5,027 bases of DNA from Bryobacterales bacterium (GTDB lineage: Bacteria > Acidobacteriota > Terriglobia > Bryobacterales > Bryobacteraceae), in NCBI GenBank assembly GCA_003164075.1, contig PLRZ01000519.1, positions 23,134 to 28,160 of the forward strand, read 5' to 3'. Positions 1 through 5,027 of this stretch are shown here, piece by piece. The position numbers and the translations under genes are program-made. Below the pieces are notes generated by a model that was not told where the DNA came from, ran no database searches, and was given only the letters and a program-made list of their open reading frames with translations. Within the stretch, counting starts at the first letter, position 1; every line of letters begins with the position of its first letter.

Positions 1-33
1 TCCCGAAACTGTTTAAGCACCCGGTGGGGCGGG

Positions 34-112
34 CGGTGCTCGCCTGCCCGCCCACGCTGAATCACGCCCACTGTTCCGAACGGGATTTGATGACGAGGGC
101 AGGCGAGCACCG
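34..112. repeat. Perfect 16-bp inverted repeat in the leader
   Basis: Bases 34-49 (CGGTGCTCGCCTGCCC) are the exact reverse complement of bases 97-112, separated by 47 nt. The match stops sharply at both ends of each arm. The arms are very GC-rich, so they could pair as a long-looped hairpin in RNA or be the ends of a small degenerate palindromic element. No transposase, target duplication or poly-T run is visible. It may be the terminator or repeat debris of a gene to the left of the window, or leader structure of the operon; the sequence does not decide. Confidence 0.6.
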
Positions 113-144
113 AACCTGTCCCAACAAGAATTCGCCTTACTATG

Positions 145-175
145 AAACACTTAAACGGGGTGTTACACCGTGTTT
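145..175. promoter_or_regulatory. Operator-like palindrome upstream of the operon
   Basis: An interrupted dyad is centred on T164. The core is GGTGT-T-ACACC (159-169), flanked by AAAC at 153-156 and GTTT at 172-175. A second AAACAC at 145-150 is the exact complement of GTGTTT at 170-175. The site ends 45 nt before the GTG start of the first gene, a usual place for a repressor or activator site of a sugar-responsive regulator. No regulator gene lies in the window and the family cannot be named. I found no convincing -35/-10 pair around it; TACTAT at 138-143 is a weak -10 candidate only. Confidence 0.35.
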
Positions 176-180
176 GAGTT

Positions 181-195
181 GCGCTGGCATAGCGC
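181..195 (+). promoter_or_regulatory. Small hairpin in the 5' leader
   Basis: GCGCT (181-185) and AGCGC (191-195) form a perfect 5-bp stem around the 5-nt loop GGCAT, ending 24 nt before the first start codon. There is no U-run after it, so it is not an intrinsic terminator. It could affect translation initiation or mRNA stability, but a stem this short also occurs by chance. Confidence 0.25.
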
Positions 196-219
196 AGGGT
201 GATAACGTAACGGCCACTT

Positions 220-1077
220 GTGACGTCACTACAACGCATTACCCGAAGATCGTTTGTGGCCGCCAGTGCGATGGCGCCCTTCGCCTTGTCCGCCGCCTCC
301 GACAAGAAGATTCCCGTGGGCTTGGAGCTCTATTCGGTCCGCGGCGAACTCGCCAAAGATCTCACCGGCGCCGTCACCGCGGTAGCTAAAATGGGCTACC
401 AGGTGGTGGAGTTTTTCTCGCCCTACTATCAGTGGACCGAAGATTACGCCAAACAGGTCCGCAAACTCATGGACGACCTGGGCATTCGCTGCAATTCCAC
501 CCACAACAATCCGCAATCTTTTTCGGGCGACGGCATGCAAAAGGCCATCGACCTGAACAAGATCCTGGGCGCGAAATTCATCGTGATGGCCAGCTCCGGC
601 CGGGTGGTGGGGATCGATGGCTGGAAAAATCTCGCGGGCACGCTCAGCCAGGCGTCGGAAAAGTTCAAAACCGTGGGCTTGCGCGCCGGCTACCACAATC
701 ACCAGGCGGAGTTCCAGTTGCTCGAAGGCCAGCGGCCCATCGAAGTCCTGGCAGCCAATACGCCCAGGGAATTCATGCTGCAGTTCGACGTGGGCACCTG
801 CGTGGAAGTGGGGTACGACCCCATCGCGTGGATCAGAGCCAATCCCGGACGAATCAACAGCGTCCACTGCAAAGATTGGGCGCCCGGAACGCCCGCCGGC
901 GAAAAAGGCTACCGCGTGCTCTTCGGCGAGGGCGTTTGCCCCTGGGCCAAAATCTTCGACGCCGCCGAGAGCGTGGGTGGCGTGGAATACTATCTGATCG
1001 AGCAGGAAGGCAGTCGCTTCCCGGAGTTTGAAACGGCACAGCGCTGTCTGGACACGTGGAAGAAAATGCGGGCTTAA
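220..1077 (+). CDS. Tat-exported sugar phosphate isomerase/epimerase-like TIM-barrel protein
   Basis: This encodes a 285-residue protein of the xylose isomerase-like TIM-barrel superfamily (AP endonuclease 2 type), whose members isomerise or epimerise sugars and inositols using a divalent metal. The start is GTG at 220: an in-frame TAA at 208-210 rules out anything earlier, and this start gives a complete twin-arginine signal (TRRSFVA, residues 8-14), a short hydrophobic stretch and a likely cleavage near LSA-AS around residue 25. The barrel opens with GLELYSVR (34-41). Family motifs follow: YHNHQAEF (158-165), QFDVGT (188-193, candidate metal ligand D190), VHCKDW (215-220, H216) and YLIEQEG (258-264, E261). 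Length is normal for the family. No good Shine-Dalgarno sits next to the GTG; AGGGTG at 196-201 is too far away. It is the first gene of a three-gene operon, 17 nt before the next. The export signal puts a normally cytosolic type of enzyme in the periplasm. Substrate is unknown. Family call is firm; exact reaction is not. Confidence 0.88.
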   Translation: MTSLQRITRRSFVAASAMAPFALSAASDKKIPVGLELYSVRGELAKDLTGAVTAVAKMGYQVVEFFSPYYQWTEDYAKQVRKLMDDLGIRCNSTHNNPQSFSGDGMQKAIDLNKILGAKFIVMASSGRVVGIDGWKNLAGTLSQASEKFKTVGLRAGYHNHQAEFQLLEGQRPIEVLAANTPREFMLQFDVGTCVEVGYDPIAWIRANPGRINSVHCKDWAPGTPAGEKGYRVLFGEGVCPWAKIFDAAESVGGVEYYLIEQEGSRFPEFETAQRCLDTWKKMRA

Positions 1078-1082
1078 GAGGC

Positions 1083-1086
1083 AGGA
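1083..1086 (+). promoter_or_regulatory. Ribosome binding site setting the start of the propeller gene
   Basis: AGGA followed by an 8-nt A-rich spacer leads to the ATG at 1095. This supports that start over an in-frame ATG at 1056, which lies inside the previous gene and would put 13 charged residues in front of the signal peptide. Confidence 0.6.
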
Positions 1087-1094
1087 AAAAAACT

Positions 1095-2594
1095 ATGACA
1101 ATCGAATACAACCGCCAGGTTGCGCTGCTGGCCCTCGTAGCAGGGTTGGCACTACCGGCGGCTATGCATGCCCAACCGGGAATTTTTGAAGGCAGCGGCG
1201 ACGTCGGCACCGTTCTGCATAAGGGTTCGGTGGAGTACGACGCCACCCAGAAAAGCTATAAAGTCAGCGGCAGTGGCGAGAATGTCTGGGGCACCGCTGA
1301 CGGCTTCTACTTCGTGTGGAAGAAAATCTCCGGCGATGTCTCCATTTCGGCCGATATCTCCTTCGCGACCAAGACCGGCGAGGAACACAAGAAGGGCATG
1401 CTCATGTTCCGGCAGAGTCTGGATGGCGATTCGGCCTACGCCGATGTCGCCGCGCACGTGGTGGGGTTGACCTCACTGCAATCGCGCGAGGAAAAAGGCG
1501 CGGCCACCCACGAGGTGCAGGCCAACGTTACGGCAATCCCCAGGCACTTACAGATCACCAAGCGCGGCGCTTATTTCTATATGTCGATAGCCGGCGATGG
1601 CGAGACGCTGCATCACGCGGGCCCGGCCATGAAGGTGGAACTGAAGGAACCGTTCTACGTGGGAATCGGTGTGGCCGCGCACAATAAGGACAACATCGAG
1701 ACCGCTACTTTCTCCAACGTGACGATCACGCCGCTTGCGCCCACCACCGCCAAGGGGACGCTTTACAGCACCATGGAGACCATCACCGTGGCATCCACCG
1801 ACCGGCGCGTGGCCTACACCGCCGCGGAACGCTTCGAAGCGCCCAACTGGCTCAAAGGCAATACCCTGATCTATAACGCCGGCGGCCACCTACTGAAAAT
1901 GCCGTCGGATGGCAGCGCGAAACCGGTGACCATCGACACCGGCAGCATTATCCATATCAACAACGATCACGTGATCTCGCCCGACGGCGCCATGGTCGGA
2001 ATCAGCGACCAGACACAGGCCGGCGGATCGCGCATCTACCTGACGCCGATTGCCGGCGGAACTCCCAGGAAGATGACCGAGAAAGCGCCTTCGTACCTGC
2101 ATGGCTGGTCGCCCGATGGGAAGACGCTGGCATTCTGCGGCGACCGCAACGGCAACTTCGACGTCTACACCATTCCCGTGGCCGGCGGCGAAGAGAAGCG
2201 CCTCACCACCGCCGAGGGGCTCGACGACGGTCCCGAATACTCGCCCGACGGCAACTATATCTACTTCAATTCGGTGCGCTCCGGAAGCATGCAAGTCTGG
2301 CGCATGAAGTCCGATGGCAGCGAGCAGGAGCAGTTGACTAACGACGAGTACAATAACTGGTTCCCGCACGTATCGCCCGACGGAAACCGCATCGTTTTTA
2401 TCAGCTTCAATAAAGACGTGCCCGCCGGCCAGCATCCCCCCGACAAGGAAGTGGTGCTGCGGACTATGACGCTCTCCAATAAGAGGATCACCGTTCTGAC
2501 CAAACTGTTCGGCGGCCAAGGCACCATCAATGTGAATTCCTGGTCGCCCGACAGCCGCAGACTGGCTTTTGTAAGCTATCAATACATACAATGA
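1095..2594 (+). CDS. Exported lectin-like domain fused to a TolB/PD40 six-bladed propeller
   Basis: This encodes a 499-residue secreted protein. The ATG at 1095 is chosen because AGGA at 1083-1086 precedes it and the product then opens with a clean Sec signal, with hydrophobic residues 9-22 and cleavage after AMHA at about residue 26. Residues about 30-211 look like a concanavalin-type beta-sandwich of the DUF1349 kind: WGTAD at 65-69, several alternating beta strands, and a closing [11 protein letters not shown] linker leads to a TolB-like propeller. Six blade motifs are visible: EAPNWLKG (from 248), VISPDG (293), GWSPDG (337), EYSPDG (381), HVSPDG (425) and SWSPDS (482); the middle four are exactly 44 residues apart. 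Such proteins usually bind glycans or other proteins and are not clearly enzymes, and no catalytic motif is seen. It is not TolB itself: the lectin-like part replaces the TolB N-terminal domain and no tol/pal genes are present. It follows the isomerase by 17 nt and overlaps the quinoprotein gene by 4 nt, suggesting one transcript. Its role in the module is inferred only. Confidence 0.85.
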   Translation: MTIEYNRQVALLALVAGLALPAAMHAQPGIFEGSGDVGTVLHKGSVEYDATQKSYKVSGSGENVWGTADGFYFVWKKISGDVSISADISFATKTGEEHKKGMLMFRQSLDGDSAYADVAAHVVGLTSLQSREEKGAATHEVQANVTAIPRHLQITKRGAYFYMSIAGDGETLHHAGPAMKVELKEPFYVGIGVAAHNKDNIETATFSNVTITPLAPTTAKGTLYSTMETITVASTDRRVAYTAAERFEAPNWLKGNTLIYNAGGHLLKMPSDGSAKPVTIDTGSIIHINNDHVISPDGAMVGISDQTQAGGSRIYLTPIAGGTPRKMTEKAPSYLHGWSPDGKTLAFCGDRNGNFDVYTIPVAGGEEKRLTTAEGLDDGPEYSPDGNYIYFNSVRSGSMQVWRMKSDGSEQEQLTNDEYNNWFPHVSPDGNRIVFISFNKDVPAGQHPPDKEVVLRTMTLSNKRITVLTKLFGGQGTINVNSWSPDSRRLAFVSYQYIQ

Positions 2595-4612
2595 GAACCA
2601 TGCGCTCCGGGATGCTCGTGGTTTTTGGATTGATTGCCGCCGGCGGGTTAGCGGCGCAAGGACCACCGCCGGCACCATTACCGGCGAACGATCCCGGACG
2701 CAGGGCTTTTGAGTCGCGGTGCGGCCGTTGCCATGGAGGCGACGGCAGCGGGGGCGAAATGGGTCCGCCCATCGGCCAGCGTCTGGCCGGCTTCCGCACC
2801 GACGACGAATTGACCGCGCTCATCCACACCGGCATCCCGGCGAGCGGGATGCCGCCCACCGCGGTGGCGGGACAGGAGCTGACGGCGCTGGTCCGTTTCC
2901 TGCGCTCGCTTACGCCGCGGCGCGGAGCCGGACGCCCGCAGGTCCGCCTCACCGCCGAGACCACCGCCGGCAAGAAGCTCGACGGCGTGGTCCTCGGCGA
3001 GGGCTTCGAAGATCTGCAGTTGCGCACCGATGACGATCGCATCCATCTGCTGCGGCGCGCCGGCGACAAGTTCCGCGAAGTCACATCCGAGGTCGACTGG
3101 CCGGAATACAATGGCGATCCGCGCGGCAATCGCTACACCACCATGACGCAGATCGACAAGGCCACGGTGGGCCGCCTCGCGCCCCGCTGGGTCTTCGCAT
3201 TTCCCGCGGCCGGCTTCAATGCCGGGCCACCGACGCACCTCGAAATGACGCCGGTAGTGGTGGAAGGCCTGATGTATGTGACCGACGTGAACCAGTGCAT
3301 CGCGCTCGACGCCGGCAGCGGCCGCCAGGTGTGGCGATTCGTTCGCCCGCGGTCGACCAAAATGTTCAACGACGCCAGCAATAATCGCGGCGTGGCCGTG
3401 GCCGGCGACAAGGTCTTCCTGGAGACCGATAACGCCCACATTGTGGCGCTCAATCGCTTCACCGGGCAGCAGGTATGGGATTCGGAGATCGCCGACGCGG
3501 CCCAGAATTACTTTGCCACTTCCGCGCCACTGACCGCGGGGGACCAGGTGGTGACGGGCGTGGCCGGCGGCGAACACGGCGCCAACGGTCTGGTGGTGGC
3601 TTTCGACCAGGCCACCGGCAAAGAGACCTGGCGCTTCCACGTGATCCCCAAGCGCGGCGAACCGGGCTCGGAAACCTGGCAAGGCAAGGAACTCGACCAC
3701 GGCGGCGGCCCCACGTGGTTCACCGGCAGCTACGACCCCGATCTCGATACGGTCTATTGGCCCAGCGGCAATCCCAGCGAAGAGTATAACGGCGATGCGC
3801 GGCCCGGCGATAATCTGTACTCCGATTGCATCCTGGCGCTCGACCGCAAGACCGGCAAACTGAAGTGGCATTACCAGTTCACGCCCCACGATCTGTGGGA
3901 TTGGGACTCCACGGAGACATCCGTTCTGGTGGATGCCCCGTGGCAGGGACAAGTGCGCAAGCTGATGCTGCATGCCGACCGCAACGGCTTCTATTACGTC
4001 TTCGACCGCACCGACGGGAAGCTGCTGCTGGCCAAACAATTCCTCAAGAACGTCACCTGGGCCAGCGGAATCGGGCCCGACGGCCGTCCGGTGAAGCTGC
4101 CGAATCAGGAGCCGACCGAGAAGGGCACGCGCGTATGCCCCTCGCAGGATGGCGCCACCAATTGGTATTCGCCCTCGTTCAATCCGCTGACCGGGATGTA
4201 CTACTTCCAGACCAACGAACGGTGCAGCGTGTATACCAAGCGCGACCAGCCGGATTGGGAGCCCGGCAAGACGTACCTTGGCGGCTCGCAGTCCGCTTCG
4301 AACGACCCGAAACCGCAGCGCGTGTTGAAAGCTATCGACTATCAGACCGGCGCCACTAAGTGGGAGATCGCGCAACCGGGGCCGGACTATTCCTGGGGCG
4401 GCACGCTCTCCACCGCGACGGGGCTGGTATTCTTCGAAGAGGAGACCGGATCGTTCGTCGCCGCGGACGCCACCACGGGGAAGGTATTGTGGAGCTTCCA
4501 GGCCAACGCGCCCAATTGGCATGCCTCGCCCATGGCCTATCAATTCGATGGCAAGGAGTATATCGCCGTGGTGGTCGGCGGCGAGATCGTCTCCATGGCA
4601 GTCGAGGAATAA
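2591..4612 (+). CDS. Cytochrome c-PQQ-dependent alcohol/sugar dehydrogenase fusion
   Basis: This encodes a 673-residue periplasmic quinohemoprotein. Residues 1-22 are a Sec signal (cleavage near LAA-Q). Residues about 33-110 are a mono-heme cytochrome c: heme attachment CGRCH at 44-48 and probable distal ligand M87 in SGMPP. Residues about 117-167 form a small strand-rich domain containing [13 protein letters not shown]. From W170 ([13 protein letters not shown]) to the end is a quinoprotein propeller with tryptophan-docking repeats at W248, W296, W347, W426, W591 and W634. By motif alignment with methanol dehydrogenase and XoxF, the active site is E328 (GGEHG), N394 (SGNPS), D437 (HDLWDWD) and R464 (DRNG), with W376 (GGGPTW) stacking on PQQ. 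D439 is the extra Asp seen in lanthanide enzymes. C516 and C545 may form a disulfide. The expected reaction is oxidation of an alcohol or sugar hydroxyl, with electrons going from PQQ to the attached heme and then to the respiratory chain. The ATG overlaps the previous stop (ATGA) and has no strong Shine-Dalgarno, so translational coupling is likely. Substrate is not readable. ATGs at 2600 and 2612 are weaker start alternatives. Confidence 0.93.
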   Translation: MRTMRSGMLVVFGLIAAGGLAAQGPPPAPLPANDPGRRAFESRCGRCHGGDGSGGEMGPPIGQRLAGFRTDDELTALIHTGIPASGMPPTAVAGQELTALVRFLRSLTPRRGAGRPQVRLTAETTAGKKLDGVVLGEGFEDLQLRTDDDRIHLLRRAGDKFREVTSEVDWPEYNGDPRGNRYTTMTQIDKATVGRLAPRWVFAFPAAGFNAGPPTHLEMTPVVVEGLMYVTDVNQCIALDAGSGRQVWRFVRPRSTKMFNDASNNRGVAVAGDKVFLETDNAHIVALNRFTGQQVWDSEIADAAQNYFATSAPLTAGDQVVTGVAGGEHGANGLVVAFDQATGKETWRFHVIPKRGEPGSETWQGKELDHGGGPTWFTGSYDPDLDTVYWPSGNPSEEYNGDARPGDNLYSDCILALDRKTGKLKWHYQFTPHDLWDWDSTETSVLVDAPWQGQVRKLMLHADRNGFYYVFDRTDGKLLLAKQFLKNVTWASGIGPDGRPVKLPNQEPTEKGTRVCPSQDGATNWYSPSFNPLTGMYYFQTNERCSVYTKRDQPDWEPGKTYLGGSQSASNDPKPQRVLKAIDYQTGATKWEIAQPGPDYSWGGTLSTATGLVFFEEETGSFVAADATTGKVLWSFQANAPNWHASPMAYQFDGKEYIAVVVGGEIVSMAVEE

Positions 4613-4751
4613 TTGTTCACCACGGAGACACAGAGGCACAGAGTTTTGAGAGGCAAGGAGAGATTCAAAGTCAAACCCGGAGTTCACGGAGGTTTCGGAG
4701 ATCACAGAGATCGCGGTGCCTCGGGCTTTTGGCGTTGAATGGGCGGGTTGG
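4611..4751 (+). repeat. Repeat unit 1 (A-B, 141 nt)
   Basis: This is a complete unit starting AATTGTTCACCACGG and ending GGGCGGGTTGG. Its first two bases are the last two bases of the TAA stop of the quinoprotein gene. Unit 2 repeats it closely for about 128 nt before diverging. The 141-nt length is 47 codons, so reading frames stay open from one unit to the next. Confidence 0.8.
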
Positions 4752-4879
4752 AATTGTTCACCACGGAGACACAGAGGCACAGAGTTTTGTGAGGCAAGGA
4801 GAAGTTCAAAGTCAACTCCGGAGTTCACGGAGATATCGGAGATCGCAGAGATCGCGGTGCGTCGGGCTTTTGCGCTTGG
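4752..4879 (+). repeat. Repeat unit 2 (A-B, 3' truncated)
   Basis: This unit aligns with unit 1 from AATTGTTCACCACGG through GGGCTTTTG with scattered substitutions. It then reads GCGCTTGG where unit 1 continues GCGTTGAATGGGCGGGTTGG. Truncation occurs at the junction with the inverted A module. Confidence 0.75.
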
Positions 4880-4923
4880 CCTCTCAAAACTCTGTGCCTC
4901 TGTGTCTCCGTGGTGGATAATTC
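4879..4923 (-). repeat. Inverted copy of repeat module A
   Basis: Read on the minus strand, these 45 nt match 42 of 45 positions of bases 4751-4795. Bases 4879-4915 are a perfect 37-nt reverse complement of 4618-4654 in unit 1. With unit 2 it can form a 45-bp near-perfect stem around an 83-nt loop. No poly-T follows, so it is not a standard terminator. Confidence 0.85.
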
Positions 4924-4932
4924 TATTGAGTG

Positions 4933-4990
4933 TTTGGAGATCACAGAGATCGCCGCGCCCCGGGCTCTTGCGTTGAATGGGCGGGCTTGG
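4933..4990 (+). repeat. Repeat module B, third copy
   Basis: TTTGGAGATCACAGAGATCG through GAATGGGCGGGCTTGG matches the second half of unit 1 (4693-4751). It lacks the forward A module that precedes the other two B copies. The inverted A stands there instead, joined by a short AT-rich linker (about 4916-4932). Confidence 0.75.
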
Positions 4991-5027
4991 AATTGTTCAC
5001 CACAGAGACACAGAGACACAGAGGCAC
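4991..5027 (+). repeat. Repeat unit 3, cut by the window edge
   Basis: A further forward A module starts AATTGTTCACCAC. It then carries three octamers in a row, CACAGAGA, CACAGAGA and CACAGAGG (5001-5024), followed by CAC. Units 1 and 2 have one octamer fewer before the same point, so the array shows octamer copy-number change. It continues beyond the window. Confidence 0.7.

Larger units (their letters stand above)
4611..5027. repeat. Mosaic intergenic repeat array, no gene
   Basis: This 3' region holds no credible gene. It is built from two modules. Module A (about 45 nt) contains CACCACGGAGACACAGAGGC. Module B (about 46-59 nt) runs from CGGAGATCACAGAG to about GAATGGGCGGG. A 30-nt spacer containing GGAGTTCACGGAG lies between them in the first two units. 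The order is A-B (4611-4751), A-B (4752-4879), inverted A (4879-4923), B (4933-4990), A (4991 to the window edge). Successive forward A starts are 141 and 239 nt apart. The CACRGAG heptamer recurs within A, the spacer and B. Translations of it, reading HHGDTEAQSF on one strand and NSVPLCLRGE on the other, are repeat-derived. I recognise this as a repeat family spread through several environmental bacterial phyla, but from memory only. Confidence 0.85.

Noticed and set aside
115..143. Sigma-70 promoter with TACTAT as -10
   Set aside because: The -10 matches only four of six bases and there is no acceptable -35 at the right distance.
24..389. 121-residue plus-strand open frame across the leader and the start of gene 1
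   Set aside because: It overlaps the Tat signal and barrel start of gene 1 in another frame, becomes Arg-rich there, and resembles no family I know.
1056..1094. Earlier ATG start for the propeller gene
   Set aside because: It would overlap gene 1 by 22 nt and put a charged extension before the signal peptide. The ATG at 1095 has AGGA at the right distance.
1890..2678. 262-residue minus-strand open frame opposite the propeller gene
   Set aside because: It is a shadow frame; the plus strand shows a clear domain structure and regular blade motifs over the same bases.
2678..4828. 716-residue minus-strand open frame opposite the quinoprotein gene
   Set aside because: It is the antisense shadow of a clear PQQ/heme gene with strong third-position GC bias. 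Its start lies in the repeats and its translation has no domain-like pattern.
4360..4920. 186-residue plus-strand open frame reading HHGDTEAQSF repeats
   Set aside because: Half is a shadow of the quinoprotein gene and half is translated intergenic repeat. The 141-nt period (47 codons) keeps the frame open by arithmetic.
4751..4923. Intrinsic terminator of the operon
   Set aside because: The loop is 83 nt and no T-run follows the second arm, so it lacks the standard form.
4825..5019. 64-residue minus-strand open frame
   Set aside because: It is entirely within the repeat array and its sequence is just the repeat read backwards.
4611..5027. CRISPR array
   Set aside because: Repeat modules are too long and variable, spacing is 141 then 239 nt, the intervening DNA is itself repeated, and no cas gene is present.

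Overview
The window (about 60% GC by eye) looks like a piece of an acidobacterial chromosome, most like the Solibacter/Bryobacter group. Three things suggest this: a Tat-exported sugar isomerase-like protein next to a TolB-type propeller and a cytochrome c-PQQ dehydrogenase fusion; the style of the encoded proteins; and a 3' end filled with a degenerate CACRGAG-type repeat that I associate from memory with Acidobacteria and other large environmental genomes. The taxonomic call is inference, not a database match.

Layout. Bases 1-219 are non-coding leader DNA with a widely spaced perfect 16-bp inverted repeat, an operator-like palindrome and a small hairpin. Three plus-strand genes follow, packed as an operon: 220-1077 (Tat-signal xylose-isomerase-like TIM barrel, sugar phosphate isomerase/epimerase type), a 17-nt gap, 1095-2594 (Sec-exported lectin-like domain plus six-bladed TolB/PD40 propeller), then a 4-nt ATGA stop/start overlap into 2591-4612 (N-terminal mono-heme cytochrome c, a small linker domain, and a PQQ-dependent alcohol/sugar dehydrogenase propeller). 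Bases 4613-5027 hold no gene. They contain a mosaic array of a long intergenic repeat with direct and inverted copies, which runs off the window end.

How the genes fit together. All three products carry export signals, so the operon probably builds a periplasmic module acting on sugars or sugar-derived alcohols. The quinoprotein would oxidise a hydroxyl group and pass electrons from PQQ through its own heme to the respiratory chain. The TIM-barrel protein would isomerise or otherwise process a related sugar. The propeller protein could bind glycans or partner proteins. No substrate can be read from the sequence.

Most worth a second look: (i) the quinoprotein active site has an Asp-x-Asp pattern (D437, D439) like that of lanthanide-dependent XoxF/ExaF enzymes, in a protein with its heme domain at the N-terminus and no vicinal Cys pair where methanol dehydrogenases have one; (ii) the repeat array, in which an A module and a B module are shuffled, one A is inverted, and the array starts at the stop codon of the last gene. 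I did not find a clearly new defence or mobile system.
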